This document shows positions 45,834 through 55,188 of a stretch of DNA of 64,000 bases, piece after piece. This DNA is from Amycolatopsis bullii (GTDB lineage: Bacteria > Actinomycetota > Actinomycetes > Mycobacteriales > Pseudonocardiaceae): assembly GCF_014654205.1 (NCBI RefSeq), contig NZ_BNAW01000003.1, positions 186,001-250,000 on the forward strand, in the 5' to 3' direction. Made by a program: the position numbers and the translations under genes. How positions within the stretch are numbered: the stretch's first letter is position 1; the number at the start of each line of letters is the position of its first letter. A model generated the notes under the pieces. The model saw only the letters and a list, made by a program, of their open reading frames with translations. It was not told the origin of the DNA and ran no database searches.

Positions 45834-47435
45834 TCATGCCGCCTGTCTGCTGGCGCCGGGCGGGGTGAAGGCGGCCAGGGCGCGCAGTGCGACCTTGTCT
45901 GCCTTACCTACCGGCGTGCGGGGCAGTTCGGAGACGGACACGAGCTTGTCCGGGATCTTGTAGGTCGCGAGACCGCGGTCTCGCAGGAATACCTTCAGGG
46001 CTTGGAGCTCGACGCTCTGGTCCCGCAGTACGACGAATGCGTAGGTGCGCTCACCCAGTACTGCGTCCTCGACCCCCACGACCGCCGCGTCCCGGACGCC
46101 GGGATGCGCCATGAGCTGTTCCTCCAGGTCCTCGACCGGAACCTTGTCGCCAGCCCGGTTGATCACGTCCTTGAGCCGGCCGACGACGACGATGTTGCCG
46201 TCCGGCCTACGTCGCACCAGGTCCCCGGTCCGGAAGAACCCATCCGACGTGAAGGAGTCGGTGTTCTCCTGTTCGGCACGGTAGTAGCCGCGTATGGTGT
46301 ACGGACCTCGCGTCAGTAGCTCACCTTCGACGTTGTCCGGTACGTCGCGGCCGGCGTCGTCTACAACCCGGATTTCGTCGTCGGGAGCCATTGGACGGCC
46401 CTCGGTGTTGAACCTCACCTCATCCGGGTCGTCAAGCCGAGTGTAGGTGAGGAGCCCTTCGCCGACACCGAACCACTGACTCAGGTCGCAGTGCAGGAAC
46501 TCGCGCGCTTCCTCGGCCTGCACTGGTGTCAGCTTGGAACTGCCGATCTGCAAGTGGACGCCGGAAAGGTCGACAGGCGTCCGCTGCGCGTAGTCGATCC
46601 AAAGCCGCACGGTTCCCGGTACCAACGTCGTGAGCGTGACCTGTTCCGCACGGATGAGCCCGATTAGCTCCGCCAGCCGAGAAGTCGGGGCGAGTACGAC
46701 CTTGCCACCGACGAGCAGCGTTCCGAACAGCCCAGGGCAACCGAGCGCGGCGTTGTGGGCGACCGGGTTCACGGCTAGGTACGTCGACGTGCTGTCGACC
46801 CGGAGCGCGTCCGCGGCAGCCAGCATGTTGTACGCGTAGTCGTTGTGCGTGCGGGGGATCAGTTTCGGCCGGCCAGTCGTCCCGCCGGAGAGCAGAAAGA
46901 AAGCCGGCTCGGACGGATCGACCTGCGGATACCGCGTCTCCGGCGCGCTGTCGGCGAGCTCGTTCGCAATCAGCACATGCTCGACCCCTGGGACGTCTTG
47001 CTGCACCTCTTGGGCGAGTTGCCGGTAGTCGAAGCCTCGGAACTCGCTCATCACGATCAGTGCGACGGCGCCGGACTGCGAGGCCAGGTGAACGAGCTCG
47101 TGCTTGCGATGCCCCGGCAGAGCCAGCACCGGAATGGCACCCAGCCGGAACAACGCGAAAACCACGGTCGCGAACTCCGGCACGTTCGGCAACTGCACGA
47201 CGACCCGATCGAGCGGGCCAATCCCACGAGCTACGAACTGCCGGGCTACGAGGTCGGAGCGGGCTGCGAGGTCCGCGTACGTGAGCCGCTGCTCGCCGTA
47301 CACGATAGCCACCTTGGTGGCATGTTCGGCGCAGGCCGCCTCCAGGAGCTCGCCCAGCGATCGCTCTTGCCAGTAACCCTGGCGGCGATACTGCTCGGCG
47401 AGTTCGTCGGGCCAGGAAACGCAGCCTTCGAGCAT
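45834..47435 (-). CDS. Aryl-carboxylate AMP ligase (EntE/DhbE family)
   Basis: 533 residues, a stand-alone adenylation enzyme. Motifs: FFLLSGGTTGRPKLIPRTHN (P-loop-like), GRPMAPDDEI, FRTGDLVRRRPDGNIVVVGR and the C-terminal Lys in PVGKADKVAL. The pocket segment HNAALGCPG (227-235) aligns with DhbE HNYPLSSPG: Asn is kept, Tyr236 is Ala and Ser240 is Cys, so the site should be larger and not favour 2,3-dihydroxybenzoate. A bicyclic acid such as 3-hydroxyquinaldate fits (inference). It would load the acid onto an aryl carrier protein, which is not present here. Confidence 0.88.
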   Translation of the reverse strand: MLEGCVSWPDELAEQYRRQGYWQERSLGELLEAACAEHATKVAIVYGEQRLTYADLAARSDLVARQFVARGIGPLDRVVVQLPNVPEFATVVFALFRLGAIPVLALPGHRKHELVHLASQSGAVALIVMSEFRGFDYRQLAQEVQQDVPGVEHVLIANELADSAPETRYPQVDPSEPAFFLLSGGTTGRPKLIPRTHNDYAYNMLAAADALRVDSTSTYLAVNPVAHNAALGCPGLFGTLLVGGKVVLAPTSRLAELIGLIRAEQVTLTTLVPGTVRLWIDYAQRTPVDLSGVHLQIGSSKLTPVQAEEAREFLHCDLSQWFGVGEGLLTYTRLDDPDEVRFNTEGRPMAPDDEIRVVDDAGRDVPDNVEGELLTRGPYTIRGYYRAEQENTDSFTSDGFFRTGDLVRRRPDGNIVVVGRLKDVINRAGDKVPVEDLEEQLMAHPGVRDAAVVGVEDAVLGERTYAFVVLRDQSVELQALKVFLRDRGLATYKIPDKLVSVSELPRTPVGKADKVALRALAAFTPPGASRQAA

Positions 47436-47533
47436 CTCGGCTCCCGATCAGACTAGATATCGAATTGAGGATCAGCGGTGCGACAGGCCACCGGTCTTCA
47501 CCATCTGGCATCCGCCGCCGTCAGGCAATCGTG

Positions 47534-47600
47534 CTGACAGAGACGCGACAGGAGTCCCGTGCGGGTTTGACGGGGCCCGGCGCTGTCCTGTCTCTGTCAG
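47534..47600. promoter_or_regulatory. Long inverted repeat in divergent promoter region
   Basis: Arms CTGACAGAGACGCGACAG (47534-47551) and CTGTCCTGTCTCTGTCAG (47583-47600) match at 16 of 18 positions around a 31-nt spacer. They lie between the divergent AMP-ligase and A-PCP genes, suggesting an operator that controls both. Confidence 0.55.
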
Positions 47601-47688
47601 TTCGATGGTCGTCATCGGCCTGGGCTTCTAGGGTCCGTAGGAGGTGCGGTGTCCCTTCCATGAGTCGGCTGATCCAAGGAGTTGAACC

Positions 47689-49533
47689 TTGTCCACGGTT
47701 CCGGAGTTGTTCGAGTCGACTGTTGCCCGCTTCCCCGACCAGCCCGCGGTCATCTTCGGTGACACTTGTTTGAGTTACGCCGAGCTGAACACCCACGCGA
47801 ACCAGCTGGCCAGGCGCTTGGTGGCCCTAGGAGTCGGGCCGGATTCCTTGGTGGCTGTTGCTATACCGCGTTCGGAAGATCTGATCATCGTGCTGCTGGC
47901 CGTGCTGAAGGCTGGCGGCGCGTATCTTCCGCTGGACCCGAACTACCCTGATGATCGGCTGGCGCACGTTATCGACGACGCGGGCCCCGTCCTGGTGATC
48001 CGGTCGAGCCAGATTCGCTGCCTAAGTGACGAGGTGGCCGACTACGTGATAGACGACCCTGACCTGCAGGCGGACATCCGAGGTGAGGCGACCGGCGACC
48101 TGACTGACGCTGAGCGGCTGTCTCCGTTGTACATATCCCATTTGATGTACGTGATATACACGTCAGGTTCCACCGGTACGCCGAAGGGCGTGGCGGTGAC
48201 TCATGCAGGTACGGGCGATATGATCGCAACTCACGCGCACCGAATCGGTCCGGGCCCTGGTGACCGGGTGCTGCAGTGGGCGTCGATCAGCTTCGACGCC
48301 GCATTTTGGGACATCACCCTTGCACTTCTGTCCGGAGCCGCGCTGGTCATGGTGTCCTCAGACGACGTCCTGCCGGGAGATCCGTTGCGGGAGACCCTGC
48401 TAAAGCACCGGATCACCCACGCGACCTTGCCGCCGGTGGCCTTGAGTGCCACTGACGCCGATGGCGTTCTGCTAGGCGGCACGGTGATGTCGACGGGCGA
48501 TACATGTACGCCGTCCTTGGTCCGCAAGTGGGCACCCGGTCGACGGCTCTTCAACGGTTACGGTCCGACCGAGGTGACTGTCGGCTCCACCCTTAGCGGA
48601 CCGGTCGATCCGGCTGTCGACGAGATCACCATCGGGACGCCCTGGCTCGGCGAGACCGTCCAAGTGCTCGACGAGCGTATGCAAGAAGTTGCCGACGGCG
48701 CCGAAGGGGAGCTGTACCTGGCCGGGCCCGGGCTAGCCCGCGGTTATCTCAACCGTCCGAGCATCACTGCCACCCGTTTTGTTGCCGATCCACAGGGAGC
48801 ACCCGGCAGTCGGATGTACCGCTCCGGCGACCGCGGGTCGCGTCGGACTGATGGAGAGATCCTTTTCTCGGGTCGCGCCGATGCACAGGTGAAGGTTCGT
48901 GGCTTCCGGGTCGAGCTTGCTGAGGTCGAGGCAGTCTTAGCCGGTCACGCCGCGGTCAAACTCGCGGTCGCTGCGGTGGAAGGAGAACTGGCAGACGCCC
49001 GTGTGGTTGCGTACGTGACGACGTCGCCGGGGGAGGAAGTGACCGAGTCGGAGCTGCGCCACCATGTCCGCCGTATGTTGCCGGATCACATGGTGCCGTC
49101 GACAGTCACCCTGCTCGACCAACTTCCGACGACGCACAACGGAAAGATCGACCGGAAGGCGTTGCGACCGCGCCCCGCCAAGCTCCCTGCCGAACAGCTC
49201 AGCTGGCAGGAGGGTATGCCGTACGCCGATGTGCTGTGCGCGATCGTCGCCGAGCTCCTGGGCCTGCCGGTGGTCACCCCAGATCAGAACTTCTTCGAGA
49301 TCGGTGGGCACTCTGTGCTGGCGACGAAGCTGGCCGCCCGGATCCGACAGGACCTCGGCATCAAGATCCCGATACGCTCACTCTTCGAGGCCGACAGTAT
49401 CTCGGAGTTGGCGCTAGTGGTGGAGAGGGCCGTCTCACCGACGGCTGAGACGGTCCGCTCACCGAAAGTTGACGGGCAAACTACTGTAGCCGAACAGGAA
49501 GTTCGAGTAGATCCGCGAGGGATTGCCATCTAG
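47689..49533 (+). CDS. Stand-alone NRPS adenylation-PCP didomain
   Basis: 614 residues from TTG 47689 with AAGGAG upstream. The adenylation domain carries YTSGSTGTPKG, NGYGPTEVTVG, RSGDRGSRR and HNGKIDRKAL; the PCP carries FFEIGGHSVLATKL with the phosphopantetheine Ser near residue 540. Hand alignment to GrsA gives pocket residues D-A-W-V-M-T-G-V-G-K. No condensation domain: this is the layout of NovH, NikP1 and TioK, which tether an amino acid for beta-hydroxylation by a P450. L-Trp is the expected substrate from context. The tail after the PCP runs 75 nt into the P450 gene on the other strand. Confidence 0.9.
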   Translation: MSTVPELFESTVARFPDQPAVIFGDTCLSYAELNTHANQLARRLVALGVGPDSLVAVAIPRSEDLIIVLLAVLKAGGAYLPLDPNYPDDRLAHVIDDAGPVLVIRSSQIRCLSDEVADYVIDDPDLQADIRGEATGDLTDAERLSPLYISHLMYVIYTSGSTGTPKGVAVTHAGTGDMIATHAHRIGPGPGDRVLQWASISFDAAFWDITLALLSGAALVMVSSDDVLPGDPLRETLLKHRITHATLPPVALSATDADGVLLGGTVMSTGDTCTPSLVRKWAPGRRLFNGYGPTEVTVGSTLSGPVDPAVDEITIGTPWLGETVQVLDERMQEVADGAEGELYLAGPGLARGYLNRPSITATRFVADPQGAPGSRMYRSGDRGSRRTDGEILFSGRADAQVKVRGFRVELAEVEAVLAGHAAVKLAVAAVEGELADARVVAYVTTSPGEEVTESELRHHVRRMLPDHMVPSTVTLLDQLPTTHNGKIDRKALRPRPAKLPAEQLSWQEGMPYADVLCAIVAELLGLPVVTPDQNFFEIGGHSVLATKLAARIRQDLGIKIPIRSLFEADSISELALVVERAVSPTAETVRSPKVDGQTTVAEQEVRVDPRGIAI

Positions 49534-50655
49534 CTCGATTGAACGCACCGACTCCGCGAGCGAGGATAACAGGGCCCGCAGTTCCGCCCGGCCCAGAAAC
49601 GCACCGACACAGAAGTGGGGCCCGTGGCCGAAGGTGAGGTGCTTGCTGGACTTGCGTGCCAGGTCGAAGGTTCGCGGATCGGGAAACACTGTCTCATCGT
49701 CGTTAGCCGAGGTGTTCCACAAAGTGACGATGTCCCCGGCCCGGATCTTCTGACCGGCGATCTCCAGGTCGATGAGCGCGGTCCGGGCAAAGTGCATAGC
49801 AGGCGTGACCCAGCGCAGTACCTCCTCGACCGCGTCGTCGAGGGAGGCGACGCCGGCCCGCAGCGCGGCCCACTGCCCAGGGTTCTCGGCCAGCGCTTTG
49901 ACCCCTCCGATCGCTGACATCCGGGACGATTCATCGCCGCCCAGGATGAGGCTGTAGCAGTTCAGGGCGACCTCCTCGTCGCTGAGCAGCTCGCCGTCGA
50001 CCTGCGTGCTCGCGATCATGGTGATGACGTCGTCGCCTGGGTTCTCCCGGCGATGCTTGGCGAGATCCATGAAGTAGGAAACGATGTCGTTGCGGGCGAT
50101 CAGCGAGTCGAGGTCGTCAACCTCCTCGCTGTCCGCGGACAGGGCCAGCTTGTTCCACCTGAGCAGCTCGGCGCGGTCGCCGTCGGGGATTGACAGGAGA
50201 TCGCAGATCGTCGTCATCGGGATGTGCTCGGCGACCTCGGCGGCGAAGTCGAACGTGCCCACATCAACCACGCTAGCGACCAAACTCCGGGTGCGTTGCT
50301 CGACCCGCTCGACCACCGGTCCGAGGACCTTGGGGGAGAACGCCCGCAGCATCAGGTTCCGCAACTGCTGGTGGCGGGGGCGATCGGTGACGGCGAGCAT
50401 CTTGCCGCTTGCGGAGTCGTTGCCGTGCAGTAGTACGTCGAGCACGGTGCCGCGCGCCGAGCTCAGGAATTTGGCGTTGCGGTACGCCGTCTGTATGTCG
50501 CTGAACCTGGTGACTACCCAGAATCCCGGCAGATCGCCGGGGGAGTCGTGCCAGTAGATGGGATGCTGCGACCGAATCTCCTGCCAGTAGTCACGGGGCT
50601 CGTGCCGAACAAACGTTGCCGGATCCGTGAGATCGAGAAACTCGCCAGCACCCAC
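49459..50655 (-). CDS. Cytochrome P450, PCP-tethered amino-acid beta-hydroxylase type
   Basis: 398 residues from a GTG. I-helix LILGGDESSRMS (a GGxES variant of the usual AGxxT seen in NovI-like enzymes), ExxR in EEVLRW, heme-Cys loop FGHGPHFCVGAFLGR. No membrane anchor; needs a ferredoxin encoded elsewhere. It is paired with the A-PCP gene as in novobiocin, nikkomycin and thiocoraline clusters, so beta-hydroxylation of PCP-bound Trp is the likely reaction. Its 3' end overlaps the A-PCP 3' end by 75 nt. Confidence 0.9.
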   Translation of the reverse strand: MGAGEFLDLTDPATFVRHEPRDYWQEIRSQHPIYWHDSPGDLPGFWVVTRFSDIQTAYRNAKFLSSARGTVLDVLLHGNDSASGKMLAVTDRPRHQQLRNLMLRAFSPKVLGPVVERVEQRTRSLVASVVDVGTFDFAAEVAEHIPMTTICDLLSIPDGDRAELLRWNKLALSADSEEVDDLDSLIARNDIVSYFMDLAKHRRENPGDDVITMIASTQVDGELLSDEEVALNCYSLILGGDESSRMSAIGGVKALAENPGQWAALRAGVASLDDAVEEVLRWVTPAMHFARTALIDLEIAGQKIRAGDIVTLWNTSANDDETVFPDPRTFDLARKSSKHLTFGHGPHFCVGAFLGRAELRALLSSLAESVRSIELDGNPSRIYSNFLFGYSSLPVNFR

Positions 50656-50842
50656 CTGCGTCTCCTTCAGCCGGACCTTTGTGCGGACAGCAATTGCCAG
50701 CGTGACTAGGCGATTCGTCGAGTCCGGAATGTCTTGCGTAGTTCCTTCACCGGTGACTGAGAGCCGAAAGATTTAAGCCTGGCCACCCGCAGAGGTGCAA
50801 GGCTCTGATTGAGCATGTCTGCTTGAACGTTAGGTGGAGGTC

Positions 50843-51619
50843 ATGACTCCTACCGGGGACCGAGGTTGGCTACGGTGGTCGAACGTCATCCCGCGGCCGG
50901 CGATCCGACTCGTCTGCTTTCCGCACGCCGGTGGTGCGGCCGCGAGCTATGCTGGCTTGGCAAGCGAGCTGCCCGCCCAGGCCGAACTGGTGGTGGCCCA
51001 GTACCCGGGTCGTGGCGACAGGTTCGCCGAATCCGCCGTGGAGGATGTCCGGCGGATGGCGTCGTCCGTGAGCGCGGAACTCGTGACTCTCGAGCCCCAC
51101 GCCCCGCTGCTGTTGTTCGGGCACAGTTTCGGCGCTTTGGTGGCCTACGAGACCGCGCTCGTGTTGCAGCGCAGCGGAGTACGCCCGGTGCAACTCGTTG
51201 TCTCGGCGTCGCCTCCGCCGCGGCTGGCCGGTGGGGGGGAAACCCATCTCCATGACGACGACGAACTGTGGTCGATCGTTTGCGGCTACGGTGGAGTTGA
51301 GCCGGAGATTGCCGCCGACGCCGACTTGCGTGAGGTTCTGCTGCCAATTCTGCGCTCGGATATCAGGGCCAACGAGCTCTACGAACCGCCGGTGAACCCA
51401 CCCTCGCTCGACTGTCCGGTGATCTGTTACCACGGCATCGGCGATCCACTCGTGAACGAGTCCGAGCTGGTTGAGTGGGGCGAAGTCACCACTGGGTCAT
51501 TCTCCGTACGTCGTCGCTCGGGTGGGCACTTCCACGTCTTCTCAGCAGTCGGTGACCTGCTCGAGGACGTCTTCGCCGACGTAGCGATCGATGGTCTGCG
51601 GCGACGGGCGGTGTCGTGA
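50843..51619 (+). CDS. Type II thioesterase-like hydrolase
   Basis: 258 residues from ATG 50843, preceded by AGGTGGAGG. RLVCFPHAGGAAASYAGL, nucleophile in LLFGHSFGALVAYE, Asp in GIGDPLVNES and His in SGGHFHVFS form the triad. In TioQ/Ecm2-type pathways this enzyme releases the beta-hydroxylated amino acid from the PCP. It diverges from the P450 gene with about 190 nt between. Confidence 0.88.
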   Translation: MTPTGDRGWLRWSNVIPRPAIRLVCFPHAGGAAASYAGLASELPAQAELVVAQYPGRGDRFAESAVEDVRRMASSVSAELVTLEPHAPLLLFGHSFGALVAYETALVLQRSGVRPVQLVVSASPPPRLAGGGETHLHDDDELWSIVCGYGGVEPEIAADADLREVLLPILRSDIRANELYEPPVNPPSLDCPVICYHGIGDPLVNESELVEWGEVTTGSFSVRRRSGGHFHVFSAVGDLLEDVFADVAIDGLRRRAVS

Positions 51620-51900
51620 GCATCGCCGAGCGCTCCGTCATCATCGTTGCCGGCCCCATCGAACGGTTCGGCCGGCTAACAGTCTCACCCGTTCGCCGGC
51701 ACGCGAGCTTGTGCCCGACGAGCGGGTCAACGCCGACCTGCTCACCGGTACCCCTATGGGCCGGTTCGCGAAGACGACGGAGTGGCCCGCCTACTCGACC
51801 CGGACTTCGCCGGCTGGATCATCGGTGCAGCTACCCGTGGTGCGTGGCCGCACGACTTTATCCGCCTAGCAGCAGTGTCTCGACCTGACAGTGACCGCGC
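51616..51900 (+). pseudogene. SDR relic with internal deletion
   Basis: GTG 51616 overlaps the thioesterase stop and reads MSIAERSVIIVAGPIERFGR, an SDR N-terminus without the glycine motif. A different frame gives ARELVPDERVNADLLTGTPM with GRFAKTTE, and a third gives DFAGWIIGAATRGAW, both matching SDR C-termini. Most of the Rossmann fold and the Tyr/Lys site are gone. Confidence 0.5.
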
Positions 51901-51928
51901 AACTGACCATGAGTTGGGGACCGAAACG

Positions 51929-53158
51929 ATGAGCCATCCGCCTATTGCCACAGCGATTCCGTCGTCGTCGCTGCACCAGATCTTTCGTGCCGCCGACGCC
52001 CGCGCGCTGGCCACCGGGTCACCGGTGGCCAGGCTTCACGTCGGAGAGCCGTACTTCACCTCCCCTCCCGAGGTCGCCGAGGCGATCGCGGAAGCTCAGC
52101 GGGCTGGCCGGACGTCGTACACCGATGTCGAGGGTCTTCCGGAACTGAGGCGCGCGTTGACTGCGAAGCTGGAACGGGAGAACGGCATCGACGCGCCGAT
52201 CTCGCGGATCTTCGTTACGCCGGGCTCCTGTCAAGGACTGCAGGCGCTGTTGCTGTCGCTGGCCGAACCGGGGACCGAGATCCTGCTTCCTGATCTGCAC
52301 TGGCCGATCCATGTGCAGCAGAGCCTGCTCGCGGGTCTGCGCCCGGTGTTCTACTCACTCGACGACAGGTATTTCCCGGACCTCGAATCGATCGCCGAGA
52401 GGTCGGGACCCAACAGCCGGATCCTTCTGGTGAACTCGCCGGCTAATCCCACCGGCGCGGTACTGGACGCGGACCGGATAGAGGGTCTGCTCACACTCGC
52501 GCGCGATCGTGGATGGCAGGTGATCAGCGACGAGGCATACGAGCACTTCGTGTACGAGGGCGACCATCTGTCCCTGGCGGCAAGTGAACGCCAACTGCCC
52601 GTGGAGAAGCGGATTGTGCACAGCGTCTTCACGTTCTCCAAGAGCCTGGCGATGACGGGCTACCGGCTCGGCTACGTCGTGCCGGCGACGGACGAGGCAG
52701 CCGCCGGGATGAGGGTGGTGCAAGAGGCTGGCATCATCGCTCCGCCGACACCGGTGCAGTACGGCGGAATCGCGGCGCTGCAGATGCCCGATGTTGCAGC
52801 GGCGAACCGCAAGTTGGTACAGCAGAACAGAGACACCGTGTTGCCCGCACTTCGAGACGCTGGCCTGATCCGCGAACTGCCACCCGGCGGGTGGTACGCG
52901 ATGGTGGATATCAGTAGCACCGGTCTGGGAGCAGAGGCCTTCTCCGCGCAGTTGCTCGCGGAACGTAGTGTGGCCGTTGTTCCCGGCTCGGGGTTCGGGT
53001 TACGTCCGCAGCTTGATGATCGAGGCGCTCTGGTGGCGATGGACACCGATTCCCATGCGGACAACCTTGTGCGGATCGCCTTCTGCGTGGATCCAGAGGT
53101 TCTCAAGTCGGGTGTGGATGCACTTCTTGCCTTCGTTGACGAGCGGAAGGCGCGGTGA
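51929..53158 (+). CDS. PLP-dependent class I/II aminotransferase
   Basis: 409 residues from ATG 51929. LHVGEPYFTSPPEVAEAI, VNSPANPTGAVLD (Asn173), VISDEAYEHF (Asp201) and the PLP Lys238 in FTFSKSLAMTGYRLGY. In thiocoraline, TioG of this class transaminates beta-hydroxykynurenine, whose alpha-keto product cyclises to 3-hydroxyquinaldate; the same role is proposed here from context. An earlier in-frame start would lie in the SDR relic. Confidence 0.88.
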   Translation: MSHPPIATAIPSSSLHQIFRAADARALATGSPVARLHVGEPYFTSPPEVAEAIAEAQRAGRTSYTDVEGLPELRRALTAKLERENGIDAPISRIFVTPGSCQGLQALLLSLAEPGTEILLPDLHWPIHVQQSLLAGLRPVFYSLDDRYFPDLESIAERSGPNSRILLVNSPANPTGAVLDADRIEGLLTLARDRGWQVISDEAYEHFVYEGDHLSLAASERQLPVEKRIVHSVFTFSKSLAMTGYRLGYVVPATDEAAAGMRVVQEAGIIAPPTPVQYGGIAALQMPDVAAANRKLVQQNRDTVLPALRDAGLIRELPPGGWYAMVDISSTGLGAEAFSAQLLAERSVAVVPGSGFGLRPQLDDRGALVAMDTDSHADNLVRIAFCVDPEVLKSGVDALLAFVDERKAR

Positions 53159-53451
53159 CTTCATGAGCTGCTGTTCCAGGTGGAATACGCGACCGACCTC
53201 TTCGACAGGTCGACCGTGGAGGCGATCGCGGCATGCTTCGCCAGGGTCGTCGGGCAGATCGTGGCCGATCCGGTAAAGCGGATCGGTCCTCATGCAGCGG
53301 TACACGTCGCCGGTCTTCCATGGCGACCCAGGTACAGAGGATCGACCTGGGGTGCACGCACCAAGAAATGTACTGGCCCGACAATGCGGCTGAGATCAGT
53401 CGCATTGTCAACGGGCTGTTGACCAACCTCAACTCGGGAGCTGACTCATGA
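53159..53451 (+). pseudogene. NRPS scar: condensation-domain tail fused to thioesterase-like tail
   Basis: Directly after the aminotransferase stop, and in the same frame, the sequence reads LHELLFQVEYATDLFDRSTV then IAACFARVVGQIVADPVKRI, the C-terminal end of an NRPS condensation domain. After about 53290 another frame reads DLGCTHQEMYWPDNAAEISR then [15 protein letters not shown], like the catalytic-His end of a terminal thioesterase domain, stopping at 53449 and overlapping mbtH by ATGA. Everything between (A, PCP and any further modules) is missing: the footprint of a large deletion in an NRPS gene. Confidence 0.6.
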
Positions 53452-53669
53452 CTGTGAACCCCTTCGATGACGACAACGGTGAGTTCTTCGTACTGGTCAA
53501 TGACGAGGGCCAGCACTCACTGTGGCCGACGTTCGTCGACGTTCCGGCCGGCTGGCAGGTCAAGTTCGGTCCGGCGGCGCGAGCCGAGAGCCTCGCCTAT
53601 GTCGAGGAGAACTGGACCGACATGCGGCCGCGAAGTCTGCAGGAAGCGATGGCGGCCGACAAGGCGTAA
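53448..53669 (+). CDS. mbtH: MbtH-family adenylation-domain chaperone
   Basis: 73 residues with [33 protein letters not shown] and [14 protein letters not shown], the full MbtH signature including the conserved Trp residues. It binds and activates adenylation domains, most likely the A-PCP protein at 47689. The start overlaps the stop of the NRPS scar, showing it once followed an NRPS gene. Confidence 0.95.
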   Translation: MTVNPFDDDNGEFFVLVNDEGQHSLWPTFVDVPAGWQVKFGPAARAESLAYVEENWTDMRPRSLQEAMAADKA

Positions 53670-53985
53670 CGCGGCGAGCAGCCGCGCTGCTCCGGACCGT
53701 CCAGGATTGGATGCGTATACCGGTCAGGTCCGTAGAAGTGCGATCAAGGCGGGTCGGGCATGGCTGCTCGCGACGTGAGTGACGTCTGGGCGAGTACTGC
53801 CGCCCGGGCGGCCGGTCATGCTGCCGCGACGACTCACGTGCCAACGCATGCTCCACATGCGGCTGCCTCAGCGGGGAAGCCGGCTGAAGCATCCAATGGT
53901 GTATCTCGGGCCTGCGCAGCAGCCGAACTGCGGTTAACGCTAAGCCAGGACCTACTGGTCAGGGCGGTGTAGATACGGTTTCGTC
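53670..53985. other. No gene seen
   Basis: About 315 nt between mbtH and the Tn3 relic. A 70-codon frame at 53760 is Ala/Thr/His-rich and looks spurious. No tRNA, hairpin or terminal repeat could be identified with confidence. Confidence 0.45.
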
Positions 53986-55155
53986 GTGCCGGTGGAGTTT
54001 CTGACCGATGAGCAGGCGGAGTCGTACCGCACGTTTCGAGTAGAGCCGACTCGTCCGAAGTTGGAGCGGCTGCGCCGGCCGCGGACGCGCTCGACCGAGA
54101 CGGCGATGGCGCGGGCGCTGGATCGGGTCAACGAGATCTCCGGGTTCGGGCTGGGGAGAGTGGATGTGTCGCGGGTGCCGGTGAACCGCCTGTCCACGCT
54201 GGCGCGCTACGGGATGGCCAGCAAGGCTGCGGCGCTGGAGCGGGCACCGGAACCACGGCGGATGGCGCTGGTGGCCGCGGTATGCGGAACCTGGAGGCGG
54301 CCGCGATCGACGACGCGCTGGATTCGTTCGCGCTGCTGATGGCCACGCGGTTGATCTCCCCGGCGCGGCGGTCCTCGGAGAAGGAACGGCTGGCGAACCT
54401 GCCGGGCTTGGAGCGGGCGTCGCGGACGTTGACCCGGGCCTCGGCGGTGCTGGTGCGGCTTCTGGACGAGGCCGCCGCGGCCGGGGTGGCGCTGGATCCG
54501 CCGCTGGTGTGGTCGACGCTTGCGGAGGTCGCGCCGCGCGAGCAGGCACTACGGCGATGGCGACGTGAACAAGCTGGTGCCCGAAGACGACGGGTCGGCC
54601 GATATCGCGTTGCGCAAGGCGCTGGCCGGGCGCTACAACACGGTCCGCCCGTTCCTGAGGCTATTGGGCGAGTCCCCGGCGTTGGCGGCCGCCCAAGGTG
54701 GGAAGCGGGTGCTGGCCGCGGTGCGCAAGCTGCCGAGCCTGGCGCGGCGCAAAACCGGGAGGCGCCCGCTGTCGTCAGCCGAGGTCGATGCCGAGCTGGT
54801 GCCGCGAGCCTGGCGGCCGGTGGTGTTCGCGAATCCGGCTCTGCCGGCGGGCGCCGTCGATCGAGACGCCTATGTGGTGTGTGTGCTTGAGCAGCTGCAC
54901 CGAGCCCTGGTCCGGCGTGACGTCTACGCGGCGCCGTCGAATCGGTGGTCGGATCCGCGCGCCAGGTTGCTCGACGGCGCCGGGTGGGAGGCGGTACGCG
55001 AGGACGTGCTGGCCGGTCTGTCGCTGGACATGCCGGTCACCGAACATTTGGCGGAGCTGACGGCCGGGCTGGACTCGGCGTGGCAGCAGATGGCCACGCG
55101 GATGGACGAGGCCGGTCCGGAGGCGAAGGTCGAGGTCGTCGTCCGGCCTGGGTGA
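53986..55155 (+). mobile_element. Tn3-family transposase relic (frameshifted, 5' portion)
   Basis: Three consecutive frames reconstruct the N-terminal part of a Tn3 TnpA: VEFLTDEQAESYRTFRVEPT (53986 on), then MRNLEAAAIDDALDSFALLM with KERLANLPGLERASRTL (54282 on), then VNKLVPEDDGSADIALRKAL to SLDMPVTEHLAELTAGLDSA (54550 on). The C-terminal DDE transposase domain is absent. Two frameshifts and the truncation make it inactive. Confidence 0.75.
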
Positions 55156-55188
55156 TCAACCCGCAGCTGACCCGCTCGCGGCTCTCGC

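Noticed and set aside
45458..45868. Plus-strand 136-codon frame before the AMP ligase
   Set aside because: Antisense of the fragment at 45494-45721 and of the AMP-ligase 3' end; no ribosome-binding site.
54282..54890. Separate 202-residue gene
   Set aside because: Its first 90 residues are the middle piece of the Tn3 transposase; the rest is out-of-frame reading after the second frameshift.
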